This document shows positions 27,751 through 36,670 of a stretch of DNA of 64,000 nucleotides, piece after piece (within the stretch, counting starts at the first letter, position 1; each line of letters begins with the position of its first letter). Source of the stretch: Kriegella aquimaris (lineage in GTDB: Bacteria; Bacteroidota; Bacteroidia; Flavobacteriales; Flavobacteriaceae). A program made the translations under genes and the position numbers. The stretch covers positions 1-64,000 of the forward strand of contig NZ_FNGV01000015.1 of the NCBI RefSeq assembly GCF_900103215.1. Reading direction: 5' to 3'. Below the pieces are notes generated by a model. It searched no databases. It saw only the letters and a list, made by a program, of their open reading frames with translations, and was not told the origin of the DNA.

Positions 27751-28266
27751 CTATCTAAAATGCCGTGCAGACAAAAAGGTATAAACAAAGCCTACGGTTA
27801 CAGTCGACCAAGTATCGTCACCGTTCTGGATAGCCGTATAAGATATGTTCAATTCAGACTGTGCGCCGGTTTGAAACCCTATTTGCGGACGATAATACAA
27901 TCCGCCATCGTTGCCCTCATTGAGTCCGAAAGCTTGACCTATATCTCCTCCGATGGAGAAAGAACGTGATGGCCAAATTCGTACTGAAGCCGCCAGAGGT
28001 GCAAACTGAATGCTGGGTAATTTTACCGTTACAGTCTCCGATGTGAACCTTTCTGCAAATCCATGAATTATTCCAGCTTTTATTCCTAAGTCAAATATTT
28101 TGTTTGGCGCCCACATGTAACCTATATCGGCACCGATTACAACACCAACTAAATCATTATAATCACCAAGGGGGAGTCCGGCTTGTGCGCCAATCTTAAA
28201 TCCTTCTTGTGCACTCAGGGTAGTGCCCAAAAATGTAAAAATAAATGCAAAAATCAATTGCTTCAT
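27751..28266 (-). CDS. Outer-membrane beta-barrel protein
   Basis: 171 residues with a signal peptide (FTFLGTTLSAQ). The mature part alternates short amphipathic beta-strands and turns (FKIGAQAGLPLGDYNDL, GADIGYMW, IGGDIGQAFGL, YRPQIGFQTGA) and ends in a strand with an aromatic residue close to the C-terminus, consistent with a small eight-stranded barrel. No specific family function is recognised. Confidence 0.65.
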   Translation of the reverse strand: MKQLIFAFIFTFLGTTLSAQEGFKIGAQAGLPLGDYNDLVGVVIGADIGYMWAPNKIFDLGIKAGIIHGFAERFTSETVTVKLPSIQFAPLAASVRIWPSRSFSIGGDIGQAFGLNEGNDGGLYYRPQIGFQTGAQSELNISYTAIQNGDDTWSTVTVGFVYTFLSARHFR

Positions 28267-28422
28267 GGGTATAGGTCTTAAAGTTTGGTTATGATAAAAC
28301 TAGCCTCTTGTTTAAATTTCCCACAATTTTTGTTGCCAAAAAGCTTAAAATAGTTGTAGAAAGGCCAATTTCGAACTACTACGTGTACTGCACACAACGC
28401 GTGTACTTAGACAAGACCATAA

Positions 28423-28447
28423 AAAAAGCCGCTTAAAGCGGCTTTTT
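28423..28447 (-). terminator. Rho-independent terminator after the 28471 beta-barrel gene
   Basis: AAAAAGCCGCTT pairs with AAGCGGCTTTTT around a minimal loop. T-runs exist in both directions, and it lies 24 bases beyond the minus-strand stop. Confidence 0.8.
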
Positions 28448-28470
28448 CACGTATTTTAAAAATCAGCTTA

Positions 28471-29073
28471 TTAGAAAAAGTAGCAAGCCGATAGCTGCAT
28501 CACGCGGTTCTTTGACTTGAAGTCTTCAATAACATTAACAAACCCTGGGTTGAAACGAATCTGGAAGTAAAAATTCTCATCTAAACGATAGCCTGCTCCA
28601 ATGGCCAGACCTACATCCAAAGAATTTACATCGGGATCATTAATATAAGAATTACCGTACGTTTCTCGATCGATATTATGGGACAATAAAAGCCCTAATT
28701 GCGGACCTGCTTCTATATAAAGGGCATCCCACACATTATACTTGGCAATCAAAGGTATTGACAAATAAAGTAGGTTAATGTCATCATCAAAATACGCTCC
28801 GTTACCCTGAAAGGATAACAATGCTTCCGGTTGTAATAAAATTTCATCAGAAAAGGGAATTTCAACTAATCCGCCAATATGAAAACCAGGTTTCGCCGCA
28901 TAATCATACCTGCTATCCCCTCCTAAGGAAGAGAGGTTAAAACCCGCTTTTGCGGCAAATGCCAAATCACTTCTGCTCATCGTAGAAGTTCCTTGAACTA
29001 TGGTCTGGGATATCATTTGTTGCATTCCGAAGAAAACAATGGCAATAACGAAACAAAAATTTTGCTTTTTCAC
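28471..29073 (-). CDS. Outer-membrane beta-barrel protein (PorT-like)
   Basis: 200 residues if translation begins at the GTG at 29071-29073, which gives a clean signal peptide (VKKQNFCFVIAIVFFG). The open frame continues to 29166, but the extension has no signal character. FAAKAGFNLSSLGG, PGFHIGGLVEIPF, LQPEALLSFQG, YLSIPLIAKY and IEAGPQLGLLL match the OMP_b-brl_2 family common in Bacteroidota. The role is unknown; an envelope location is well supported. Confidence 0.75.
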   Translation of the reverse strand: MKKQNFCFVIAIVFFGMQQMISQTIVQGTSTMSRSDLAFAAKAGFNLSSLGGDSRYDYAAKPGFHIGGLVEIPFSDEILLQPEALLSFQGNGAYFDDDINLLYLSIPLIAKYNVWDALYIEAGPQLGLLLSHNIDRETYGNSYINDPDVNSLDVGLAIGAGYRLDENFYFQIRFNPGFVNVIEDFKSKNRVMQLSACYFF

Positions 29074-29442
29074 ACGTTTAAAATTTAGATAATCTGTTAA
29101 TAATAAATTAATACTATACACGCCTAAAAAGGTACTTGCACATCTGGTACCAAAAGTATTATACACTCTCGGAAATTTGGGTGAAAATTAATAAAAAAAC
29201 GTTAGAAATAATCTATTTTCCACGTATGAAATAGATCATTATACAATTTAAGAGGATATAGGACTTTTATACTTAAGTGATTAAAACGAAACTAGAAGCA
29301 AATATAATCATTCAGTCGCTGGTCGCCCTCAAACTTAAGTTTTGAAGTAGGCACATAGTGGTTTCTAAAAAATTTCCGGACTTTCGTAAGTTGTGTGCCC
29401 AAGTACAATATTAGAAAAACAATACTAAGTATCTTTACCTTT

Positions 29443-30339
29443 ATGAAATGGGAACAGGCATTACAAGATTTTGGTCACTATCTAAAAATAGAAAGGGGGC
29501 TTGCCGAAAATTCTATTATTAATTATCGACAAGATGTCGAAAAACTTGTATTCTTCATAAATCACCATAATATTACCGATGACCCCATACAAATACAAAA
29601 GGAAACTGTTCAACAATTCATTTATGAAATTGCCCAAATCGTAAACCCACGGTCACAAGCCCGTATAATTTCAGGACTTAAAAGCTTTTTTAATTATCTG
29701 ATTTTTGAGGATTACAGAAAAGACAATCCGATGGATTTAATAGAATCGCCCAAAATCGGTCGAAAATTACCAGACACTTTATCGGAAGCCGAAATCAATG
29801 AGCTTATCGGTAGCATTGATTTATCAAAAACCGAAGGGGAACGCAATCGTGCCATGCTGGAAACCCTTTACGGTTGTGGTTTGCGGGTTTCTGAACTTAT
29901 TGGTCTGCGCATATCGGATCTATATTTCGATGAAGATTTTATCAAAGTAACCGGTAAAGGAGATAAACAACGTTTTGTACCGATAAGCCCAATTAACAAG
30001 AAATATATCTCTATCTATCGCAACGAGGTTCGAGTACACCAAAAAATTCAAAAAGGTTTTGAAGATATTCTTTTTTTAAATCGACGTGGCAGACAATTGA
30101 CACGTGCCATGATATTTACGATTATCAAACAACTTGCTGAAAAAATAGAGTTGGGCAAAAGTATTAGTCCGCATACATTTCGACATTCCTTTGCAACCCA
30201 TTTATTACAAAACGGGGCCGACTTACGTGCGATTCAGCAAATGTTGGGCCATGAGAGCATTACTACGACTGAGGTATACGTACATGTCGACCGAACCCAT
30301 TTGGCCGAGGTAATGAACAAATACCATCCGAGGAAATAA
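29443..30339 (+). CDS. xerD: Site-specific tyrosine recombinase
   Basis: 298 residues from the ATG at 29443, the usual XerD length. A GTG-started 16-codon extension is not needed. The N-terminal core-binding domain (FGHYLKIERGLAENSI) precedes the catalytic domain with Arg in CGLRVSEL, Lys in TGKGDKQR, SPHTFRHSFATHLL (His-x-x-Arg), LGHESITTTEVY with His and the nucleophile Tyr. It resolves chromosome dimers at dif together with XerC. No dif-like site was recognised here. It converges on the 30343 gene with a three-base gap. Confidence 0.9.
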   Translation: MKWEQALQDFGHYLKIERGLAENSIINYRQDVEKLVFFINHHNITDDPIQIQKETVQQFIYEIAQIVNPRSQARIISGLKSFFNYLIFEDYRKDNPMDLIESPKIGRKLPDTLSEAEINELIGSIDLSKTEGERNRAMLETLYGCGLRVSELIGLRISDLYFDEDFIKVTGKGDKQRFVPISPINKKYISIYRNEVRVHQKIQKGFEDILFLNRRGRQLTRAMIFTIIKQLAEKIELGKSISPHTFRHSFATHLLQNGADLRAIQQMLGHESITTTEVYVHVDRTHLAEVMNKYHPRK

Positions 30340-30342
30340 ATC

Positions 30343-30843
30343 TTAAAACTTGTATTTTCCACCTACCGAAAACATAACCGGGGTAGTAAACTCACCGTAG
30401 CCCGTTTTGTTGAACTGTAAATCGTGTCTAGCCTCGATTGTGAAATTATCATCCACATCATAACCAACACCGTTCATCAAATCTAAACGGGGTGCTGCCG
30501 GTTCATTTCCATATTTTTCCAAGTCCTTTTCCATTTCTACACCTGAAAAGAAATACATTCTTTTGGTAACATACCATTTTGGTGCTATCGAGACTTTGAA
30601 AACATCGCCCAATAAATATGTATCATAAAAACCTTGAAGTTCAACCCGAAGTGCCCTGGAGATGTCATAATCAACTAAAAATGAAGCATGCCTTTCTCCA
30701 TTTAAGAAATTTGGGTAAGAAAAGCTATCGACATTCAAGGGCTTTTGAGGGTTCCCTTTGCTATCTGGTACAACTTGTGGCTGCTGACCGTAAAGGATAG
30801 CATTACATATAAAAAAGGCAAGTATAGTACAAGTTTTTAGCAT
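30343..30843 (-). CDS. Exported beta-barrel-like protein
   Basis: 166 residues with a signal peptide (FFICNAILYGQQ). Beta-strand pattern HASFLVDYDI, RVELQGFYDTYLL, VSIAPKWYVT, MYFFSGVEM, DLMNGVGYDV, FTIEARHDLQF and VMFSVGGKYKF, ending in Phe, as expected for a small outer-membrane barrel. Conserved flavobacterial hypothetical; no function assigned. Confidence 0.6.
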   Translation of the reverse strand: MLKTCTILAFFICNAILYGQQPQVVPDSKGNPQKPLNVDSFSYPNFLNGERHASFLVDYDISRALRVELQGFYDTYLLGDVFKVSIAPKWYVTKRMYFFSGVEMEKDLEKYGNEPAAPRLDLMNGVGYDVDDNFTIEARHDLQFNKTGYGEFTTPVMFSVGGKYKF

Positions 30844-30946
30844 AACAATTCGAAACCAAAGAAGACGGAAATTATGAAATCAAAATAGAGCAGCAGTAAA
30901 TATCGTGCGGATTATCAGAATTTTAACATGCACTTGAGTAGCGGCG

Positions 30947-32248
30947 CTATTTATCTTCTTCCTTAAACTGCGAATAATCTCTTTGGTAAGGACGAATTAT
31001 CAAACGCGCCTCACGATCAAAACGGATATAATTGTAAACCCAATTCACAAAAACTACCATACGGTTTCGAAATCCGATAAGAAAGAAGAGATGAACAAAC
31101 ATCCAAACAAACCAAGCAAAGATCCCTTGAAAATGCATATTCTTCATATCTACAACCGCTTTATTCCGTCCAACGGTAGCCATACTCCCCTTGTCTTTGT
31201 AAGCAAAAGGGCGCATTGGCTTATTCTCTAAAAATCGTAGCAAATTATCACCCAAATGCCTGCCCTGCTGCATGGCGGGCTGAGCCATCATGGCGTGGCC
31301 CCTTGGGCTATCTTCAGTTTGCATACATGCAACATCTCCAATCGCAAAAACACCTTCGAGACCTTCAACTTGGTTAAACTCATTAACCTTCATTCGATTG
31401 CCAGCAGTTAATAAATCTTCAGCATCTAAGCCCTTGATCGATGCCGCCTTGACTCCCGCCGCCCATACCAGGGTTGCCGATTCAAAGGTAACATCAGATT
31501 TGGTACTTACCGTTTTACCATCATAATGGGTCACTCGAACATTTTTCCAAATTTGTACCCCAAGACTTTCCAAAAAATCTTCGGCCTTTTGAGAAGCTTT
31601 TTCGCTCATTTCTTTCAGAATACGGTCGCCAGACTGTATAAGGTTGATCTGCACCCTGCGGGTGTCAAGATCCGGATAATCTTTAGGCAGTATACCTTTT
31701 TTAATCTCCGCCAAGGCACCCGCCAATTCTACTCCAGTAGGCCCTCCTCCCACAATGACAAAATTCATGAGTGCGTCACGTTCATGGTATTCATCGGTCA
31801 ACAGTGCCTGTTCAAAGTTCTCCAATATGAGACTTCGAAGATTCAATGATTGGGGTATGGTCTTCATTGCCATACTGTTTTTTTGAAGCTCGGTATTTCC
31901 AAAAAAATTGGTTTCCGAACCTGTGGCAAGCACCAAATAATCAAAATGCAAGGTTCCAATATTGGTTATAAGCGTCTTATCGGCATAAACGACCTGCTGT
32001 ACTTCTGCCAAACGAAAGAAAAAATTGGGGTAATCTTTTAAAATTTTGCGAATGGGGTATGCAATAGAATCGGGCTCAAGTCCACCAGTAGAAACCTGAT
32101 ATAAAAGTGGTTGAAAAGTATGATAATTGTGCTTATCTAAAAGCACAACCTGTACTTCTTTATTACTGAGTTTTTTTGCAAGTGCAATACCTGCGAACCC
32201 ACCGCCTATAATCACTATTCGTGGATAACTGGACTTTGGTATATTCAT
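30947..32248 (-). CDS. ndh: Type II NADH:quinone oxidoreductase
   Basis: 433 residues. FAD-binding IIGGGFAGIALAKKL (residues 12-26) and NAD-binding VIVGGGPTGVELAGAL (about 165-180) are clear, with FAIGDVACMQT and AMMAQPAMQQG for the flavin and quinone sites. Near the C-terminus WFVWMFVHLFFLIGFRN forms the membrane-associated helices. It oxidises NADH and reduces menaquinone without pumping protons. It is a single gene divergent from the ECF sigma gene at 32443. Confidence 0.92.
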   Translation of the reverse strand: MNIPKSSYPRIVIIGGGFAGIALAKKLSNKEVQVVLLDKHNYHTFQPLLYQVSTGGLEPDSIAYPIRKILKDYPNFFFRLAEVQQVVYADKTLITNIGTLHFDYLVLATGSETNFFGNTELQKNSMAMKTIPQSLNLRSLILENFEQALLTDEYHERDALMNFVIVGGGPTGVELAGALAEIKKGILPKDYPDLDTRRVQINLIQSGDRILKEMSEKASQKAEDFLESLGVQIWKNVRVTHYDGKTVSTKSDVTFESATLVWAAGVKAASIKGLDAEDLLTAGNRMKVNEFNQVEGLEGVFAIGDVACMQTEDSPRGHAMMAQPAMQQGRHLGDNLLRFLENKPMRPFAYKDKGSMATVGRNKAVVDMKNMHFQGIFAWFVWMFVHLFFLIGFRNRMVVFVNWVYNYIRFDREARLIIRPYQRDYSQFKEEDK

Positions 32249-32264
32249 ACTTAAAATTAAGTGG

Positions 32265-32272
32265 CAAAGGTA
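32265..32272 (-). promoter_or_regulatory. Possible -7 box of ndh
   Basis: The complement reads TACCTTTG, an exact TAnnTTTG, 17 bases before the ndh start. The nearest upstream TTG is 25 bases away, so the -33 element is weak. Confidence 0.35.
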
Positions 32273-32442
32273 AACAATAGGTCATCACTGTAATTGGCAA
32301 TACTATTTCAATTGCAAAACTCTTCTTTATATTTACAGTAAAAATACGACCGCCGCTATTAAAAAGGATACCTGAATCAAAAACATTTATTTTTCTTGTA
32401 ACAAATAAGAAGTATACCTACTAATACTATACAACTACCAAC

Positions 32443-32937
32443 GTGAACAAAAAACTGGAACATCAATTTGTGACAGAACTGGAGAACAATCAGAACATTG
32501 TTCACAAGGTGTGCACCTTGTATACCAATGATAGGGATTCACACAACGATCTGTTTCAAGAGATAACGATACAACTATGGAAAGCGTATCCAAAATTTAG
32601 GGGAGAATCGAAGTTCAGTACGTGGATGTACCGTGTGGCACTAAATACGGCAATTACATTATATCGTAAATCAAAACGTACCATTCAAACACAGGACTAT
32701 GAATCGGTAGTTTTTAAAATTAAAGCTGATACCTATGACGAAACGGAAGAGCAACAGTTAAAACTATTGTACGGGGCTGTCAAGCAACTGGGAGACATCG
32801 AAAAAGCATTGATTTTTCTATACCTAGAAGATAAAAACTATACCGAAATAGCAGAAACCTTGGGGATTACCGAAGTGAATGCCCGTGTAAAAATGAACCG
32901 GATAAAAAATAAGTTACGAACAATCTTGAATCCTTAA
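32443..32937 (+). CDS. ECF-type RNA polymerase sigma factor
   Basis: 164 residues with a GTG start at 32443. Region 2 (about 20-80) contains NDLFQEITIQLW and STWMYRVALNTAI. Region 4 (about 105-160) has LGDIEKALIFLYLEDKNY and the helix TEIAETLGITEVNARVKM. This subtype is common in Flavobacteriia and is paired with a membrane protein of unknown function, here starting four bases after the stop, in place of a canonical anti-sigma factor. Confidence 0.9.
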   Translation: MNKKLEHQFVTELENNQNIVHKVCTLYTNDRDSHNDLFQEITIQLWKAYPKFRGESKFSTWMYRVALNTAITLYRKSKRTIQTQDYESVVFKIKADTYDETEEQQLKLLYGAVKQLGDIEKALIFLYLEDKNYTEIAETLGITEVNARVKMNRIKNKLRTILNP

Positions 32938-32941
32938 GGAT

Positions 32942-33586
32942 ATGATGGATGAGTTGGAATTGTTAAAGAAAGATTGGCAAAAAAAGGAAGAACACCTTCC
33001 TAAATTGTCATATGAAGATATTTATAAGATGATATGGAAGAAATCTTCTTCCATCGTTAAATGGATGTTCTATATCAGTATTATCGAATTCATATTTTGG
33101 GCGGCCATAAACCTCGTGTTCACCGATGCCGAATCGTGGGAATTTTTCAAAACACTACACGTTTACGAAGTTACTTTGACCCTTACTTTGATCAATTATG
33201 CGGTGCTGCTCTACTTTATCTTCAAGTTTTATTCGAACTACAGGAAAATTTCTTTTACCGATTCTTCGAAAAAACTGATGAAAACCATCTTGAGCGTAAA
33301 AAAAACAGTCACCCAATATGTCTGGTTTAATATTGCAGTTTTTACCGTATCGCTTATAACGGGTCTCTATGGTAGTCTACGCTATGGGCCTGACAGTGAA
33401 AAAATTCTTGATGCCGCAGAGCAGGCCGGTAACCAAACCATTTTCTGGATTTTGACGATCGGAGCTACTTTGGTAATAGTAGTCTTACTGCTACTTCTGG
33501 TATGGCTGTTCTACAAACTGCTTTATGGCATCTTACTGAAAAGACTCAAAAAGAATTATGAGGAGTTAAGACAACTCGAAATTTAA
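32942..33586 (+). CDS. Membrane protein paired with ECF sigma factor
   Basis: 214 residues. The N-terminal 35-40 residues are soluble and charged (LELLKKDWQKKEEHLPKLSYEDI). Four transmembrane segments follow: WMFYISIIEFIFWAAINLVF, TLTLINYAVLLYFIFKF, VWFNIAVFTVSLITGLYG and WILTIGATLVIVVLLLLLVW. Its tight coupling to the sigma gene suggests it holds or signals to the sigma factor through the cytoplasmic N-terminus; that is inference from context. No known domain is recognised. Confidence 0.6.
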   Translation: MMDELELLKKDWQKKEEHLPKLSYEDIYKMIWKKSSSIVKWMFYISIIEFIFWAAINLVFTDAESWEFFKTLHVYEVTLTLTLINYAVLLYFIFKFYSNYRKISFTDSSKKLMKTILSVKKTVTQYVWFNIAVFTVSLITGLYGSLRYGPDSEKILDAAEQAGNQTIFWILTIGATLVIVVLLLLLVWLFYKLLYGILLKRLKKNYEELRQLEI

Positions 33587-33644
33587 ACACTCAACTATCA
33601 AGGGGTTACGTATCAAGGGAGAAAGTTAATTTAGATCAAAAGTA

Positions 33645-34460
33645 TTAGATTTTCTTACTGTTACGATATCTGCGCAGCTCGTTCTCCTGCTCATAAGCCA
33701 ACAGATCCGCTTTAGAAATTACCTTTAAAAAAGATGGGTGTTGTTCAATGGCATATTCCAATTTTTCGATAATCGAATCAAAAGATTCGTTCTCATAATC
33801 GATTTCCAAAGGCTCTTTTATAACCATTGATTGAAGAATACCTTTTTTCTTGATGCGAAGTCCTTTTTTGTCAAATGACCGCCTAAACCCATCAATGACC
33901 ACGGGCACTACGATAGGTTTATACTTTTTGATGATATGCGAAGTCCCTTTTCGTAGCGGCTTCCACGGCGTAGTTGTTCCTTGCGGAAACGTAATGACCC
34001 ACCCATCATTCAATGCCTTACCAATGCTGGAAATATCACTCATTTTCACCTGTCTGTTCACATCTTGCCCCTGTGAGCGCCAAGTGCGTTCTACGCTGAT
34101 TGATCCTGCATATGCGAAAATCTTGGTCAATAGACTCTTTTTCATTGTCTCGGCTGCGGCGACGTAATACATATTCAATTTCGGATGCCATATGTACCCA
34201 ATATTCTTGATACTGTTGTCCCTTCCACTTAGACTTGCATTGAAAACATGAAACATGGCCACAACATCAGCGAAATAGGTTTGATGGTTACTTACGAAGA
34301 GTACATTTTTGTCAGGTAGATTCCTGATTATCTCAGAACCCTCAATTTCCAAGGTATTAAAACCCTTATAACGTTGGTGCGTGAAAATACCCAAAATACG
34401 GATAAGCCACTTCTTTAAAAATAGTATATGTCCGAACGGATTTTCCTTAAACAAGCTCAT
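33645..34460 (-). CDS. PlsC-like 1-acylglycerol-3-phosphate acyltransferase, unusual motifs
   Basis: 271 residues. Glycerol-phosphate acyltransferase fold with motif I as VSNHQTYFADV (His59, Asp65) and motif III as FPQGTTTPW. The usual family motifs are N-H-x4-D and F-P-E-G-T-R-S. Here the His-Asp spacing is five residues, the motif III Glu is Gln and Arg is Thr. A final PIVVPVVIDGFR motif IV is normal. It may still transfer acyl groups to a lysophospholipid or another membrane substrate, but the departures leave the substrate open. It lies 26 bases downstream of the Nudix gene, same strand. Confidence 0.65.
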   Translation of the reverse strand: MSLFKENPFGHILFLKKWLIRILGIFTHQRYKGFNTLEIEGSEIIRNLPDKNVLFVSNHQTYFADVVAMFHVFNASLSGRDNSIKNIGYIWHPKLNMYYVAAAETMKKSLLTKIFAYAGSISVERTWRSQGQDVNRQVKMSDISSIGKALNDGWVITFPQGTTTPWKPLRKGTSHIIKKYKPIVVPVVIDGFRRSFDKKGLRIKKKGILQSMVIKEPLEIDYENESFDSIIEKLEYAIEQHPSFLKVISKADLLAYEQENELRRYRNSKKI

Positions 34461-34486
34461 AGACGCAAATCTACAAAATTACGGCA

Positions 34487-35128
34487 CTAAAATACCTGTT
34501 TTAAGAGCTCTTTGATTTCGCTCAACATCATGGCAGTCGCACCCCAAACGGTATAACCATTTAGTTTAAAGGCAGGTACATCAATATTCTTGGCATAAGA
34601 TGTGGTCAAATTTTGCATGTAGTTATTGTTATCGTCCATAAAATCGGTGAAAGGTACCTCGACCAAAGATTCCACCTCAGTTTCCTGAATTTGAAAGGGT
34701 TCCGTTTTTGCATATAGTCCGATATAAGGTTGTACCTCAAAATTACTGGGAGGGATATAAACTTCGCTCAATGATTTTATAATTTTAACCTTATTGGGCG
34801 AAACCCCAACCTCTTCATGTGTTTCCCTTAGGGCAGTCTCCAAAAGGTTCAAATCGGTTTTCTCGGCTTTCCCGCCAGGAAATCCTATTTGGTTCGAATG
34901 TACACCTTGATAAGTTTTTCTTAGGATGAGCAACAATCGAGTATGATCAGCCGCATCACCATAAAACAGCGCCATAACTCCCGCTTTTTTTGGCTGTTTA
35001 TTTTTGAGTTTGTCCTCCTTCATCAATTGAATACGAACAGGCGGAGCCATTTTATAATGCGATGCCTCGCCCGGAAGAGGTAGATTTTTTATTTTTGGTA
35101 TCTGTTGCGAAAAAAAAGAAAAATCCAT
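34487..35128 (-). CDS. CoA pyrophosphatase-type Nudix hydrolase
   Basis: 213 residues from the ATG at 35126-35128. MAPPVRIQL near residue 27 and LLLILRKTYQGVHSNQIGFP (65-84) lead into the Nudix box GGKAEKTD...ALRETHEEVGV (about 85-109), the UPF0035/NudL arrangement. Members hydrolyse CoA or CoA thioesters to 4'-phosphopantetheine and 3',5'-ADP. Its start codon overlaps that of the divergent cyclophilin gene. Confidence 0.85.
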   Translation of the reverse strand: MDFSFFSQQIPKIKNLPLPGEASHYKMAPPVRIQLMKEDKLKNKQPKKAGVMALFYGDAADHTRLLLILRKTYQGVHSNQIGFPGGKAEKTDLNLLETALRETHEEVGVSPNKVKIIKSLSEVYIPPSNFEVQPYIGLYAKTEPFQIQETEVESLVEVPFTDFMDDNNNYMQNLTTSYAKNIDVPAFKLNGYTVWGATAMMLSEIKELLKQVF

Positions 35129-35843
35129 GATGTTTAAAAAGCTGGCCCAAGCCACAATATTACCACTATTTTTTTTACTTGCCTGTAAAGGGGAAACCGA
35201 TAAAAAAGAAGTCATTGACGTTAAAGAGACAATAAAAAAAGATTCCGTTCAAATAGATAGTACCCAACTACAGCAAACCGAAAAGGAAGAATTTGAACTG
35301 ACCGAGGAAAATGCCATCGAATTCTTCTTCGATTACCAAAAAGACCTCAAAGAAGATAAGGTTCGTTTAACAACGACCATGGGAAGTTTTGTAATTGAGC
35401 TCTTTGAAAATGTGCCCTATCACCGGGCAAATTTTATATTCTTGACCAAAGCAGGCTATTTTGACAGCACCCAATTTCACCGGGTCGTAAAGAAATTCAT
35501 CATTCAAGGAGGCAATTCCGACGACAAAAGAACAGCTGAAAAACGAGGAAAAATAGGTCGATACCTATTACCCCCTGATACCCGAAAAGGCCATAAACAC
35601 CATCGCGGAACGGTATCGATGCCCAGTAGTGAAATCAATAACCCACATATGTTGGCCTCGCCCTATGAATTCTTTATTGTGGTGACCAAACCCGGGTCTT
35701 ATCATTTAGATGGTAACTACACCCCATTCGGCAGGGTTATCGAAGGTATGGATGTGGTAGATAAAATCAACAACGTTCGCGTAGGCAAAGGCGATTGGCC
35801 CTTTCAGAATGTGTATATTACGAAAGCAGAGGTAATTGATTAG
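35127..35843 (+). CDS. Cyclophilin-type peptidyl-prolyl isomerase lipoprotein
   Basis: 238 residues, or 237 if the second ATG at 35130 is used. A lipoprotein signal (LFFLLACKGET) is followed by an acidic linker and then a cyclophilin domain from about residue 85: VRLTTTMGSFVIELF, the catalytic QFHRVVKKFIIQGG, RGTVSMPSS and FGRVIEGMDVVDKI. It catalyses proline isomerisation of exported proteins and is anchored by lipid. It is divergent from the Nudix gene with overlapping start codons. Confidence 0.88.
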   Translation: MMFKKLAQATILPLFFLLACKGETDKKEVIDVKETIKKDSVQIDSTQLQQTEKEEFELTEENAIEFFFDYQKDLKEDKVRLTTTMGSFVIELFENVPYHRANFIFLTKAGYFDSTQFHRVVKKFIIQGGNSDDKRTAEKRGKIGRYLLPPDTRKGHKHHRGTVSMPSSEINNPHMLASPYEFFIVVTKPGSYHLDGNYTPFGRVIEGMDVVDKINNVRVGKGDWPFQNVYITKAEVID

Positions 35844-35923
35844 TTATTGGCTGTTAATATACTAAATGCAATACTTCAACTCAAGATGAACACATTGTTC
35901 TAGCGTAATTGTGAAATCTGCAG

Positions 35924-36538
35924 CTACTTTTCAGATTGATATATATTGGGTAAGGCTATGTTGAATTTTAGGGCCAATAAACGTGTGGTAATAATAATCA
36001 AAATGGCTCCCATATACGCATAGGCTCCGTCAAAGGGTAATAATATTAATACGAAATAACTAAGACCCCCTAAGATGCATGCCGTGGCATAAATCTCCTT
36101 TCTTTTAAAAATAACGGGTATTTCATTACACAGCATATCGCGAATAACGCCTCCGAAGCACGCGGTAATTGTACCGAGGGCAATACAGATAATGGGTAAC
36201 AAATCGACCGATAGCCCTTTCTCGATTCCCACCATAGTAAACAGGCCGATACCAATCGTATCAAAAAGAAGCAGTGTTCTACGTAAATATTTAAGTTGCT
36301 TTACGAATATAATACTAAAGACTACCGTCACCGATATCGTCAAAATGTATATGGGTTCCTGCATCCATAAAACAGGGGTGCTACCAATCAGCATATCGCG
36401 TAATGTACCACCTCCGGTAGCGGTAACAAAAGCGATAATAAATACCCCAAATAGGTCTAATTTTTTATCCATGGCCACCAAAACCCCAGAAATAGCAAAA
36501 GCGATGGTTCCTAAAATATCTATTATAAAGTAGAACAT
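35924..36538 (-). CDS. TRIC-type cation channel family protein (YicG/UPF0126)
   Basis: 204 residues with about seven transmembrane helices built from two repeats of the UPF0126 domain: GTIAFAISGVLVAMDKKLDLFG with TATGGGTLRDMLIG in the first, and a second TACFGGVIRDMLCNEIP. The G-G-G-x-x-R-D motifs line the pore in bacterial TRIC homologues, which conduct monovalent cations. YicG itself has been linked to glycine transport. Single gene. Confidence 0.88.
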   Translation of the reverse strand: MFYFIIDILGTIAFAISGVLVAMDKKLDLFGVFIIAFVTATGGGTLRDMLIGSTPVLWMQEPIYILTISVTVVFSIIFVKQLKYLRRTLLLFDTIGIGLFTMVGIEKGLSVDLLPIICIALGTITACFGGVIRDMLCNEIPVIFKRKEIYATACILGGLSYFVLILLPFDGAYAYMGAILIIITTRLLALKFNIALPNIYQSEK

Positions 36539-36562
36539 ACCTTTTTAGTTAGTTAATCGCGG

Positions 36563-36570
36563 CAAAACTA
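36563..36570 (-). promoter_or_regulatory. Possible -7 box of the TRIC-like gene
   Basis: The complement reads TAGTTTTG (TAnnTTTG) 25 bases before the start. No well-spaced TTG was found. Confidence 0.35.
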
Positions 36571-36670
36571 CAAAATGAAAGTCCGAATGAAGAAATAACA
36601 ACCAATGCAATAAGTAAATGAATATGGTTAAAGAAAGTGCAAATTTCCAGAAATCAAATAACTATTTACA

